Shown here piece by piece: positions 55,475 through 64,000 of a stretch of DNA of 64,000 nt; positions within the stretch are counted from its first letter, which is position 1, and every line of letters starts with the position of its first letter. Below the pieces are notes generated by a model. That model ran no database searches. It was not told the DNA's origin and saw only the letters and a program-made list of their open reading frames with translations. The stretch is taken from contig DUCN01000062.1 in the NCBI GenBank assembly GCA_012959805.1, positions 105,363 through 169,362 on the forward strand, given 5' to 3'. Source of the stretch: Myxococcales bacterium. Lineage in GTDB: Bacteria > Myxococcota_A > UBA9160 > UBA4427. Made by a program: the position numbers and the translations under genes.

Positions 55475-56218
55475 GTGCAGCGGGATCGATTTAACAGAGT
55501 GGGGGACAGCTCGGGAGAAAATGCGAAAGCCGGTTCTCCGCAGCCAACTCAAGAGGGCGTCTATGCCGCGGGTCGCATTGCAGAGGCCCAAGGTTCTATC
55601 GGGGCAGAGGATGTGCCACCGGCTCCGCAGCTTACGGGCAAGGCGGCCACCCAGGAGAGAATTCTGGTTGCGGCGACGGAGCTCTTTCTCGCGCGTGGCT
55701 ACGAGAATACGACGATCGCCCAGGTTGCAGAGCGTGCTGAAGTATCTCGAGCGACCGTCTTCTGGCATTTCAGTGACAAGGAGTCTCTCTTCCGAGAGTG
55801 CTTCAATCGCATCTGCGAGCCTTTTCGCGTTTCGCTTGCCCGCGACTTTTCTGCCCTCCCTCCTGAGAAGCGGCTTGAGCAACAGGTGGAGCTCTACCAG
55901 ACCTTCGTCGCCGAGCATCGCGCCAACGTCGACGGGTTCCTTCTCTGGGCGATGGAGCACACCCAATTTCGCGCTTGGTTGACCCGGACGCTGCTCGACC
56001 TGCATCAACGATTCGGTGGTGCGCTCACCGAGTCGATCGCCGAGATCGCTCCCCCGCAGCACGACCCGCATGCGATCGCGATGGGGATTCTCACGATGCT
56101 CGATGGAGGGCTTCTGCTCTCGTATTTCGACAAGTCGTCCCGCGCGACGGAACAGCGTCGGACAAGCGTTAAAGCCGTCCTGGCTCTGATTCCCCGGCGT
56201 CTTCCGGGTGCACCCTGA
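55475..56218 (+). CDS. TetR family transcriptional regulator
   Basis: A 247-residue TetR-type regulator. The helix-turn-helix spans ERILVAATELFLARGYENTT, then AQVAERAEVSRATVFWHF, near residues 60-105, preceded by about 50 unstructured residues. The C-terminal ligand domain is helical and hydrophobic. GTG start at 55475, GGGAG about 11 bases ahead. No inverted repeat clear enough to call an operator was found in 55272-55474. The SpoU methyltransferase gene follows directly, so they are likely cotranscribed. Confidence 0.85.
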   Translation: MQRDRFNRVGDSSGENAKAGSPQPTQEGVYAAGRIAEAQGSIGAEDVPPAPQLTGKAATQERILVAATELFLARGYENTTIAQVAERAEVSRATVFWHFSDKESLFRECFNRICEPFRVSLARDFSALPPEKRLEQQVELYQTFVAEHRANVDGFLLWAMEHTQFRAWLTRTLLDLHQRFGGALTESIAEIAPPQHDPHAIAMGILTMLDGGLLLSYFDKSSRATEQRRTSVKAVLALIPRRLPGAP

Positions 56219-56238
56219 ACTTGGCGGAGCGCCCGGCG

Positions 56239-57060
56239 GTGTCGCATTTGATAGAGGGTACAGGCCGACTGAACGCGACACGAAAACGACATTGTGAATT
56301 GGACTCGATCGTCGCGGCCCTCGAGAGAGAAGGCGGCTCGAGTCTGGCCCTCGTGTTATGTCGGGAGGGTGAGTTGTCGCCCCGCGCAGCCAAGGTTCTT
56401 GAGCTCGCTGAGGGGAAGGGGGTTGCGATACTCGTCGAGTCGGCGCGCGAGATGCGAAGGATGTCGGAGGGGGAGACCGCTTCGGAACTGATCGCGCTCG
56501 AGGGGCCACCGCTTTCCGCAAGTCTCGCTGGACTGATGTCGGCGGAGGGACCCGTATTCCTCCTCGTCGGCCTACGCTATCCGGGCAATGTCGGGTTCAT
56601 CATTCGATCTGCCGAAGTGGCCGGCGCGGCCGGCGTTGTCCTGGCGACACAGTGGAAGGGAACGGAAAAGTCCGAAGCCTTACGCGTGGGGATGCGTGCA
56701 GATCGATTCTTTCCGGTGATCGAAAGCCAAGCCGAGGAGGCGATTCGGGAGGCTCGCGCGGCTGGCAGACGCATCGTTGCCTTGGAAACAACAGGCGCGC
56801 GCCCGCTTTGGGATGCTGATTTGCGCAGGCCGAACCTGATCATTGTCGGCGGCGAAGCGTACGGAATCGACGACACAATTATTCAGTCCGCCGACGAAGC
56901 GTTTCGCATCCCGACGCGTGGATTCATCCCGTCCTACAATGTACAGGCCGCCGTCGCGATGGTGTTGGGCGAGTGGCTACGTCAGGAGGGCCAATATGGT
57001 CCTGAGGCGAACCCCGCAGATTCCCGGGTTGTGTCGTCGCCTAATCGTTCAAGGCAATGA
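56239..57060 (+). CDS. SpoU/TrmH family RNA 2'-O-methyltransferase
   Basis: A 273-residue SPOUT methyltransferase that moves a methyl group from SAM to a ribose 2'-OH in RNA. Motif 1 is LRYPGNVGFIIRSAEVAGAA (usual DPxNxGAI...R), motif 2 IIVGGEAYGI and motif 3 FIPSYNVQAAVAMVL, forming the knot. The N-terminal 100 residues form the RNA-recognition part. GTG 56239 has GGAG about ten bases ahead; TTG at 56221, two bases after the TetR stop, is possible. It converges on the acyl-CoA dehydrogenase with a 20-base overlap. Confidence 0.83.
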   Translation: MSHLIEGTGRLNATRKRHCELDSIVAALEREGGSSLALVLCREGELSPRAAKVLELAEGKGVAILVESAREMRRMSEGETASELIALEGPPLSASLAGLMSAEGPVFLLVGLRYPGNVGFIIRSAEVAGAAGVVLATQWKGTEKSEALRVGMRADRFFPVIESQAEEAIREARAAGRRIVALETTGARPLWDADLRRPNLIIVGGEAYGIDDTIIQSADEAFRIPTRGFIPSYNVQAAVAMVLGEWLRQEGQYGPEANPADSRVVSSPNRSRQ

Positions 57061-58780
57061 TGTTGGCGCAGCGATCGAGTCGATCGACGGAGCCTTCCTG
57101 GATCCGTTTGCAGCGACCCTCAAGATCAACCATCCGTCGGTTGATCCATGAGGCCGCGAGATCGAACCGTCTGGGATCTGCCTTGGCCTGCTTGAGGAGT
57201 TCGGCCCCCGCGATCACGCTGGCAACGACCTCGGCCAGCGACTGCGCCGACATCAGCGCGTAGCTGAAGTCCGCTAGCAGAGCGCCTGCCGCGCCAAGAA
57301 TCAGATTCATTCCGTCGAGGACCTTTTCGGCTTCGGCCTTGAGCTTTGGGTCTTCGAAGGTTTTGAGTTCCGTTTCTAGAGCTTCGAAAACCGTCGCGAG
57401 GGCGCCCTTGCCGATTTCCTTGAGCGCGAAGGAAACCTGGATCTCGGAGGTGCCTTCGTAGATCGTTGTGATGATTGCGTCGTTGTGCAATTTGCCGACT
57501 TCGGATTCCGCCATAAAACCGAGGCCCCCATGAATTTGGATCGCGTCGCGGCTGATCGAATCTGCGGCTTCCGTTCCCATGTACTTGGCCAGAGGGGTGA
57601 GGAGCCGAATCCGCGTGTCGTTCCTTTCATGCAGGGCTTCGAGCTCGAGTCGCTCGGACGCAGATAGTTCGCCACCGCCATCGGCTGTGCGCGCCAACGC
57701 GATTTCGATGGCACGATTTTGATCGACCAGGGAGCAGGCGCGGTAGAGCAGGGCGCGGCTGCCTTCGAGTTCGAGGGTCATTCGCGCCAACCGATCCTTC
57801 ATCAGGGGTTGGTCGGCGATGGGCTGGCCGAATTGAACGCGCTCCCGAGCGTATTGCAGCGCAACGTTCAAGGATGCTTCCGCGATGCCAATGCCCTGGG
57901 CGGCGACGCCGAGCCTCGCATTATTCATGAGTGAAAGCATCGCCTTGAAGCCTTCGCCCAACCCGCCGACCAGATAGCCCTCGGCATGCTCGTAGTGAAT
58001 CGCAGCCGTTGGGGAGCCGTGGATGCCGAGCTTCTCTTCGAGTCGCGTGACGGATACGCCGTTCTTTGTTCCGTCCGGCAGGGTTCGCGGAACGAGGTAG
58101 AGCGAGAGGCCCTTGGTCGTTCCCTTGGACTGTTCGAAGCTCGCGGCGTCACGCGCGAGAACAAGATGGATTTCGCAGCCGCCGTTCGTGATGAAGATCT
58201 TGTCGCCATCTACTAAATAGCGTCCGTCCTCTTCAGTCGCGCGTGTGACGATTCCGCCGAGATCCGACCCGGCCTGGGGTTCGGTGAGGTCCATGGCGCC
58301 CATCACTTCGCCCGAGGCAAAGCGCGGCAAATAAGTGCGCTTCAGTTCCTCCGACCCATATTGCTGGATGTCTTCAGCGACGCCCGCCTGCAATCCAAGG
58401 ATGGTCATCAGGCCCGCGTCTGCGCGCGAGACCATTTGAAGCATGACATTTGCAACGAAGGAGGGCAAGCCGAATCCGCCGTACTCCTCCTCCACGCCAT
58501 AACTAACAAGCCCTGCTTCACGAAGTTTGTCCAGGGTTTCCTTGATATGCGGGGGATAGATGACTTCGTCATCGACCAGCGTCGCACATTCGTCCCAACC
58601 CGCGCGCAGAGCCGGTTCCATCTCTTCGCAGATTTGCGCGCCGGTTTCGAGAACATCACGCAGCGCGGCGCGTTCGACTTCAACATCGCTGGCCTCGCCC
58701 TTCCGCCAGGAAAAATACGACTCCCAATCAATCAGCTCCTGGAGATAGAGAAGAACGGCGTCGCCTAGATATGCACTCAT
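57041..58780 (-). CDS. Large acyl-CoA dehydrogenase with C-terminal extension
   Basis: A 579-residue acyl-CoA dehydrogenase, much longer than the 380-410 of classical members. The core has AMDLTEPQAGSDLGGIVTRA, IFITNGGCEIHLVLA, YARERVQFGQPI and the catalytic-Glu loop ITTIYEGTSEIQVSFALKEI. A C-terminal helical domain (about 460-579) resembles the DUF4178/very-long-chain type extension, seen in membrane-associated enzymes for long or dicarboxylic substrates. ATG 58780 with GGAG nine bases upstream; the frame is open 21 codons further. No operon partner is close. Confidence 0.87.
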   Translation of the reverse strand: MSAYLGDAVLLYLQELIDWESYFSWRKGEASDVEVERAALRDVLETGAQICEEMEPALRAGWDECATLVDDEVIYPPHIKETLDKLREAGLVSYGVEEEYGGFGLPSFVANVMLQMVSRADAGLMTILGLQAGVAEDIQQYGSEELKRTYLPRFASGEVMGAMDLTEPQAGSDLGGIVTRATEEDGRYLVDGDKIFITNGGCEIHLVLARDAASFEQSKGTTKGLSLYLVPRTLPDGTKNGVSVTRLEEKLGIHGSPTAAIHYEHAEGYLVGGLGEGFKAMLSLMNNARLGVAAQGIGIAEASLNVALQYARERVQFGQPIADQPLMKDRLARMTLELEGSRALLYRACSLVDQNRAIEIALARTADGGGELSASERLELEALHERNDTRIRLLTPLAKYMGTEAADSISRDAIQIHGGLGFMAESEVGKLHNDAIITTIYEGTSEIQVSFALKEIGKGALATVFEALETELKTFEDPKLKAEAEKVLDGMNLILGAAGALLADFSYALMSAQSLAEVVASVIAGAELLKQAKADPRRFDLAASWINRRMVDLEGRCKRIQEGSVDRLDRCANIIALND

Positions 58781-58958
58781 GAAATGCTCCTTTGGAGTCA
58801 GCGGGAATTGGTTGATCCGGGGACATGGAGCCGTGAGAGGCATCGCGTGGGCACCCGGGCGGAAGTGTCATCAGGGGAGGCATAGACTAGGGCGAGCGGA
58901 GACGACTCCAAGTCAGGCACTCGATCCGGGGCCTGCTTGAGGACGCGAGCCCTGCGGA

Positions 58959-60734
58959 TCAGAATTGCGGCTCGTCTTCGAAATCCGCGGCCGCATCGGG
59001 TCGCATGGAGGCGGGCCGCATGTCCTCGAAATCATCGGGCGAGAGTTTGCCCTCTTTCCCCTCCTCGATTTCGCCCTCGTCCCAGGGAGATTCCGGGAAC
59101 TCGCCCTGATGGGCGGATTCTTGCTGGGCGGTTCTCGGCAGGATCTGTGAGTTCGGAGGCATGATGACTGGGGCAGCTTCGGTGAGAGCCGACGAAGTTG
59201 GAGCCCCGCCCCAATCCGGGCGCGTGATCGGCCGAGGCTCCTTCGGGAAGGGGGAGCCGGCCGGGGTTTCAATCGAGGCGACCTGGCCGCCTACTCGGGC
59301 AAGCGTTCGGGTGGCCACATCGTGGGTCGATGGCTTCGTCGATTCCAGCATAGACAGGCGCGGCCGATCAGACTTTCGGGATTCGGGGACCGCCGCCTGC
59401 TCGGGGTTGTGGCCCAGCCACGCGAACGCGACCGCGCCGATGAGTGCGGCAACCAGAATGGCCACAATGGCGCGGAGTTGCTGACGCAGCCCCCCGCTGC
59501 GGATTGCGCGTAGTTCCTCAGGTGAGACGGGTGCGTCAAGATAGTCCTCAAGCGCCGCCGGGGAATCTTCTTCGGTGAGGTGCTCGACGTATACGTGTGC
59601 GTCACTGCAATCGCTTTCAGCTTCTTGTTCGTCGCAGGAGTCCATTGAGACCGCCGAGACGTCCGCTTCTGTTCTCTCGAAGCGTTCAAGGGTGTGGGCG
59701 AGAGAAATGGCGGTGTGACTCGCGTTCAACTCATCATCGGCGAGATTGCTGTCATCGGGCGGTGTATCCCCGCCGACGCCATCGCCGGCAAGCTGGACCA
59801 ATTCCAGTTTGTCATCGGTCTCGGCACCGGCGGCTGTGTCGACGTCGTGAACGTGGTCGACTGAGCCTACAGCGCAGACTGAGTCGACCGTGCCAATGGC
59901 GTCACAGACCGCGTCCGAAGATTCGAGTGCGATTCCGGAATCGTTGCCGTCGTCCGATGCATCGATCATGTCTTGCACGAATTCTGCATCGATTACCTGA
60001 TGGCCGCGTTCAGCTGCTTCGGCCAGCAGTTCTTCGCAGAAACGAGAAATTTCTCCGGGCACGCCGCCGGTTACACCGGCGATGGCGAGCGCAGCCTCGG
60101 AGCTGAAGAGCCGTTCACCACGCCACCCAGCCCGCTTTAGATGCTTGTGGATATAGGATTCGACGTCGTCGCGGGGTATTGGGGCAAACTCGAGATCCAG
60201 TGTCTGGATGCGGTCGAGCCACCAGACGATGGGCGCCGGCTCCCCCTGACTCGTTCCACTGAGGCAGGCGAGCAGGATGCTCTGCACCGCGGGCTCGTCG
60301 GTTTCGCTTCGAATGCTCAGCATGATGTCGAGATGGTCGAGAAATTCTTCCGAGGCGTATTCGGCCCGATCGACGACTAACACCAGGCGCCGTTCGCGGG
60401 ACGCTTCGAGAAGCTGCGTTCGCGCGAGTCCATGGGCTTCCAATCCCCATTGCTTTGAGATTTGCTCGCGCAGTGACTCCCAGGGAACACTCGGATCGCG
60501 GACGAGCGCGACCCTGGCGGTGTCGCCCAGGAGCTTCGGGAGCGATCGTGCGAGGCTCGTCTTGCCGAACCCCGGGCCGCCGCTGAGACAGATGCGGGCC
60601 GAGCCTTCTTCGAGGCCGCCACGAATGGCTTTGAAGGCGTCTCGCAATGCACGGGTGCCGAGCACGACCTTGGACTGGGCCTTGCCTTCAAACGGCGACT
60701 GCTCGAGCTCAAAAAACTTCAGATAGGCAGACAT
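58959..60734 (-). CDS. ExeA-like AAA ATPase with acidic linker and membrane segment
   Basis: A 591-residue protein beginning SAYLKFFELEQSPFEG, the usual ExeA/GspA start. Walker A GGPGFGKTS (residues 52-60) and a Walker B-like LVLVVDRAEYAS (usual D-E is D-R) follow, then a lid region with GVPGEISRFCEELL. Residues about 265-400 are a long Asp/Glu-rich, low-complexity linker. One membrane helix lies at about 415-440 (AIVAILVAALIGAVAFAWLG), and the tail is Pro/Ser-rich. ExeA proteins remodel peptidoglycan around secretins; this one lacks an obvious cell-wall domain. It is divergent from the redox fusion gene. Confidence 0.8.
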   Translation of the reverse strand: MSAYLKFFELEQSPFEGKAQSKVVLGTRALRDAFKAIRGGLEEGSARICLSGGPGFGKTSLARSLPKLLGDTARVALVRDPSVPWESLREQISKQWGLEAHGLARTQLLEASRERRLVLVVDRAEYASEEFLDHLDIMLSIRSETDEPAVQSILLACLSGTSQGEPAPIVWWLDRIQTLDLEFAPIPRDDVESYIHKHLKRAGWRGERLFSSEAALAIAGVTGGVPGEISRFCEELLAEAAERGHQVIDAEFVQDMIDASDDGNDSGIALESSDAVCDAIGTVDSVCAVGSVDHVHDVDTAAGAETDDKLELVQLAGDGVGGDTPPDDSNLADDELNASHTAISLAHTLERFERTEADVSAVSMDSCDEQEAESDCSDAHVYVEHLTEEDSPAALEDYLDAPVSPEELRAIRSGGLRQQLRAIVAILVAALIGAVAFAWLGHNPEQAAVPESRKSDRPRLSMLESTKPSTHDVATRTLARVGGQVASIETPAGSPFPKEPRPITRPDWGGAPTSSALTEAAPVIMPPNSQILPRTAQQESAHQGEFPESPWDEGEIEEGKEGKLSPDDFEDMRPASMRPDAAADFEDEPQF

Positions 60735-60942
60735 CGAATTGGATCAGTCCGTTCGTGCCGGAGGTGGCAACGTTTTGGATTCTAAGGGGAAATCGGTGAT
60801 TCGACCGACTCTCTTGAGCTTTCTGATGCCCCTCTTCGTTTTTCGGCATTCGGCCGGACGTCTAGCCGCACGTATGGCCACTACCGTAGAATCGACCCGA
60901 TCGATGAGAGCGTTCTGAGATTTAGATGAGGAGTGACTTCCG

Positions 60943-63900
60943 GTGTCGATGACTGCGACGTTGACTGTGATGGGTGGTCTCCCCCACCAAGCGGGACAAG
61001 TTTTCGTGGTCGGCCCGGGTCGGACGATGATCGGGCGTGGTCTGAGTTGTGACATTCAGCTACCGGACCAGAACATTTCCCGACTTCACGCTGAGCTCAA
61101 CTGGGAAGACGACGTTCTTGTGTTGGTTCATAAGAGCGGCGTCAATCGAACCAGCGTTGATGGCACGGAGGTCGCGGATCGTCGGGTGCTCGAAGGCGGC
61201 GAGGAAATTCAATTTGCCGATCGCGTTGTGCTTCGAATCAAAATAGAATCGGACCCGGCACAAGATTCAGCGCAAGCGGCAGACGATTCGGAAGAAGCCC
61301 TTCCCGAAGTCGCTCGTCCCGCGGCATCAAAAGATACGCCTCGTGCCGCGCCGTCCAAGGCTCGTCCAGAGGCGGCGCCACAAGCAGTCCGAGCCCCCAA
61401 GAGCGAACCCGACCCAGCGCCTTCGACCGCTCCGAGCGACGAAGAGGCCTCTGTCAAGAAGGCTTCCCGACCCGCTGCCCGACCCGTTTCCCCGGGTGGT
61501 CCGGCGCCAGATCCCGCCTCCGTCCGACTTGCGATCATTGGAGGCGGACCCTCGGGCATTGCAGCGGCCGTTCGCGCGGCCGAACACGGCATCAAGCATA
61601 CGCTCTTCGACCGATCGGTCCTGGCGAACACGATCGTGAAATACCAGAAGGGCAAATTGGTGATGGCCGAGCCGGCGGGGCTTCCACTGCAGGAGGATCT
61701 CAAGGTCAATTTTGCCGAGGGTGTGCGCGAGCAGATTCTCGAGTGGTGGTCCGACGCGATAGCCGGTGTCGGAGCGGAGCTGGTCGAACGTTGCGAGATT
61801 CTCGGGATCGAGGGAGAAAAGGGCGCCTTCAAGATTTCGGCACGCGATGCTGGTGGTGCTCGGACCATCGAAGCCACGCATATCGTGCTGGCGATTGGTG
61901 TGCAGGGCGACCTTCGTAAATTCGGCGTGCAGGGCGATGACCAACCCTGGGTGACTTATCAACTGGACGATCCACGAGCCTACGAGGACAAGCGTGTGAT
62001 CGTGGTCGGTGTCGGAGATGCTGGCATCGAGAATGCGCTAGCGCTCGCCGAGAACGGCAACGAGGTCACGATCGTCAACCGACGTGATGAGATCGATCGC
62101 GCCAAGCCCATGAACAAGGCCGCGATCGAGGCCAAGATCAAATCTGGCGAGATCAACTACCTCCCGAATGCCAGCGCCGATCGCTTCGAATCCGACTGTG
62201 CAGTGTTTCGGACGAAGGATGGATCCGAAACCCGAGTGGAATGTGACCTTGTGATCGGCCGTCTGGGCGCGACCCCGCCTCGAACCTTTCTCGAGGGGAT
62301 TGGCGTCGAGTTCCCGAGTGCCGACCGAGAATCGATTCCCGATGTCTCTGAGAGCTACGAATCGAATGTGGCTGGCTTGCATATGGTCGGCGCGCTCGTT
62401 GGCTATCCGCTGATCAAGAATTGTCTGAATCAGGGATTCGAAGTCGTTGAACATATCCTTGGCAAGTCGGTCAAGCCCGCGGACGAGCCAGTTCTCGCTG
62501 CCAAGTTCAGCGATATCGATGGGACTGTGAGCGAAGTGCTCGCCAAGATCCAGCAGGCCGTTCCGACCTTCGGCCCTTTGACTTCTGTCCAGCTTCGCAG
62601 TTTGATTTTTGAATCGAAGATTCGAATCGCGACACCCGGTGAAGTCATCTATCGCAGAGCGGATTTCGACAACACCTTCTTTTCAATCATCGAAGGTGAG
62701 GTCGAGTTGGCGGCTCTCGATAACTCGAATCCGACGATCCCCGAGGCTCAACGCAAGGAGCGCAGGAGCCTTCGCGGCCTAGGGCAGTTCTTTGGTGAAG
62801 ATGGACTTGTCTCGGGGCGGCGCCGCGGTGAAACCGTGACGGCGAGGAGTCGATGCGTGCTCGTCGAGACACCACGCAACGCCATGACGAAACTAACACG
62901 GTCGGTCGAGGACGTACGGAAGGTCATCGATGGGGCGTATGTGAATTCGGCGTTGTCGGCGTTCTTCCCGTCGCTGTCATCCGGAAAGCGGAAGCGTCTG
63001 GCCTATCGTGCGCAAACGCTTTTGCATCGTGCGGGTGACGTGATTTTCGCGGAAGGCGACGAGCCCGACGGCCTTCATCTTGTTCGCCGTGGAACCGTCG
63101 ACATCTACAAAAAACACGAGGGTGTCGAGGAGCAGGTCGACTCGATTCGAGCGGGTGCGACGATCGGCGAGATTGCGGTGATTCAACCCGGTCGCCGACG
63201 TTCGGCGACTGCGCGGGCCAGCGTTGACTGTGAGACGGTCTGTTTCCCCGCAGACATCATCCTTTCCTACGTCGAGTCAGAGCGCGAAATTCGTGAGTAT
63301 CTCGAAAGGCGTGAGCAGGCATTCATCATTACGGATGTTCGGAGACAACACGGTCGCGGGACGATGATGTGGATCCAGAAGTCCGGCGGCAAAGAAGCGA
63401 CAGACCTTTTGATGATCGACGAGACGCTGTGCATTCGCTGTGATAACTGCGAAAAAGCGTGTGGCGAGACCCATGGAGGCGTATCGCGACTGAATCGCGA
63501 GGCGGGCGCGACCTACATGACGACAGGCGGTAGTGCTTTGCATCTGCCGACGGCGTGTCAGCACTGCGAGAATCCGAAGTGCATGACCGACTGTCCGCCA
63601 GACGCGCTCAACCGCGATCCGAACGGCGAAGTCTGGATCAACACGGAAACATGCATTGGCTGCGGAAACTGTGAGACCTACTGCCCGTATGGCGTCATCA
63701 AGATGGCGAAGATCGATGACGATCCAGGCCCAGGGCTCTTCATGAGACTTCTCTTCCCGAAGAAGGCCGTCAAGGTGGAAGCCGAGAACGCGGATGGTGC
63801 TGCGACGGTCAAGAAAGCCGTTAAATGCGATTTGTGTCGCGAGCTTCCCGAGAAGAAAAGTGGCGCTGCGCGGGCAGCCTGTGTCGCGTCCTGTCCCACC

Positions 63901-63963
63901 GGTGCAATTGTTCGAATCGATCCGGATGAATATGTCGACGAGATCTACGAAAGGCAGGGCTAG
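60943..63963 (+). CDS. FHA / FAD-NAD oxidoreductase / cNMP-binding / 4Fe-4S fusion protein
   Basis: A 1006-residue protein from four modules. Residues about 15-100: FHA domain (RTMIGRGLSCDIQL, ISRLHAEL), which reads phospho-threonine. About 108-190: Ala/Pro linker. About 195-540: thioredoxin-reductase-like flavoprotein with FAD turn AIIGGGPSGIAAA and second turn IVVGVGDAGIENA, but no redox CxxC. About 545-790: two cyclic-nucleotide-binding-type domains (PGEVIYRRADFDNTFFSI; RRGTVDIYKKHEG). About 820-1000: polyferredoxin with CIRCDNCEKAC, CQHCENPKCMTDC, CIGCGNCETYC and CDLC...CVASC, enough for four [4Fe-4S] clusters, DmsB-like. GTG start, GAGGAG nine bases upstream. Likely a phospho- and nucleotide-gated electron-transfer protein; partners unknown. 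Confidence 0.85.
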   Translation: MSMTATLTVMGGLPHQAGQVFVVGPGRTMIGRGLSCDIQLPDQNISRLHAELNWEDDVLVLVHKSGVNRTSVDGTEVADRRVLEGGEEIQFADRVVLRIKIESDPAQDSAQAADDSEEALPEVARPAASKDTPRAAPSKARPEAAPQAVRAPKSEPDPAPSTAPSDEEASVKKASRPAARPVSPGGPAPDPASVRLAIIGGGPSGIAAAVRAAEHGIKHTLFDRSVLANTIVKYQKGKLVMAEPAGLPLQEDLKVNFAEGVREQILEWWSDAIAGVGAELVERCEILGIEGEKGAFKISARDAGGARTIEATHIVLAIGVQGDLRKFGVQGDDQPWVTYQLDDPRAYEDKRVIVVGVGDAGIENALALAENGNEVTIVNRRDEIDRAKPMNKAAIEAKIKSGEINYLPNASADRFESDCAVFRTKDGSETRVECDLVIGRLGATPPRTFLEGIGVEFPSADRESIPDVSESYESNVAGLHMVGALVGYPLIKNCLNQGFEVVEHILGKSVKPADEPVLAAKFSDIDGTVSEVLAKIQQAVPTFGPLTSVQLRSLIFESKIRIATPGEVIYRRADFDNTFFSIIEGEVELAALDNSNPTIPEAQRKERRSLRGLGQFFGEDGLVSGRRRGETVTARSRCVLVETPRNAMTKLTRSVEDVRKVIDGAYVNSALSAFFPSLSSGKRKRLAYRAQTLLHRAGDVIFAEGDEPDGLHLVRRGTVDIYKKHEGVEEQVDSIRAGATIGEIAVIQPGRRRSATARASVDCETVCFPADIILSYVESEREIREYLERREQAFIITDVRRQHGRGTMMWIQKSGGKEATDLLMIDETLCIRCDNCEKACGETHGGVSRLNREAGATYMTTGGSALHLPTACQHCENPKCMTDCPPDALNRDPNGEVWINTETCIGCGNCETYCPYGVIKMAKIDDDPGPGLFMRLLFPKKAVKVEAENADGAATVKKAVKCDLCRELPEKKSGAARAACVASCPTGAIVRIDPDEYVDEIYERQG

Positions 63964-63966
63964 CGC

Positions 63967-64000
63967 TTGATCGGACCCCGCTCATTTCTGGAATACCAGA
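63967..64000 (+). CDS. Possible start of a downstream gene, cut by the window edge
   Basis: A TTG three bases after the fusion-gene stop opens a frame reading MIGPRSFLEYQ to the end of the window. An AGGCAGGG lies upstream within the end of the previous gene. Too short to identify; if real, it is cotranscribed with the redox fusion. Confidence 0.25.
   Translation, partial: MIGPRSFLEYQ

Noticed and set aside
1..64000. tRNA, rRNA, CRISPR or mobile-element genes
   Set aside because: No tRNA cloverleaf, rRNA segment, spaced direct repeats, transposase or integrase motif was recognised by eye; the two short tandem repeats are isolated and have no spacers.

Overview
The window is chromosomal DNA of moderately high GC from a Gram-negative, probably aerobic, lipid-degrading bacterium. 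Outer-membrane functions (a PqiABC-type lipid transport operon, lipoproteins, PlsB), several divergent acyl-CoA dehydrogenases, family III and acetate-type CoA-transferases, an LLM-class oxidoreductase, a PAPS-type sulfotransferase and GTG/TTG starts fit an uncultured deltaproteobacterial-grade lineage such as Myxococcota or Binatota. That placement is inference from gene content, not from a marker gene. I saw no rRNA, tRNA, CRISPR array, transposase, integrase or phage gene.

Layout. 0-5.6 kb: edge-cut cupin gene, GrpB-like protein, SDR, LLM oxidoreductase and a decayed FMN-binding glutamate-synthase-like gene. 5.7-10.3 kb: double-domain CoA-transferase, small soluble histidine kinase, DoxX protein and a coupled hypothetical. 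10.2-14.7 kb: a dihydropteroate synthase of the Sul type, fatty-acid desaturase, Rieske ferredoxin and an MFS symporter. 15-21 kb: DUF2855 protein, Bfd ferredoxin under a clear Fur box, D-2-hydroxyacid dehydrogenase, a tiny zinc-ribbon protein, acyl-CoA dehydrogenase and a flavoprotein reductase. 21-22.2 kb is gene-poor. 22.2-28.8 kb: ABC-F ATPase, DUF389 membrane protein, ACAD10/11-like dehydrogenase and DEAD-box helicase. 28.8-35.9 kb: a minus-strand set of thioesterase, serine hydrolase and Tat-exported amidohydrolase, then a TIM-barrel epimerase, CDF transporter, patatin and rhodanese. 35.9-38.4 kb: an enoyl-CoA hydratase between two pseudogenes. 38.5-45 kb: sulfotransferase, M20 peptidase, plsB and CoA-transferase. 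45.4-48.9 kb: a tightly overlapping pqiA1-pqiA2-pqiB-pqiC operon. 49-58.8 kb: NTF2-like protein, LOG protein, a decayed FAD monooxygenase, acyl-CoA synthetase, xthA, msrA, TetR regulator, SpoU methyltransferase and a large acyl-CoA dehydrogenase. 58.9-64 kb: an ExeA-like ATPase divergent from a 1006-residue FHA / FAD-NAD oxidoreductase / cyclic-nucleotide-binding / multi-[4Fe-4S] fusion.

The functional theme is acyl-CoA and lipid metabolism plus envelope lipid traffic, with redox and iron housekeeping. The most notable items are the four-module redox fusion at 60.9-64.0 kb, the chromosomal Sul-like dihydropteroate synthase, the split PqiA, and at least four decaying genes that became visible only when homologous segments were read across frames.
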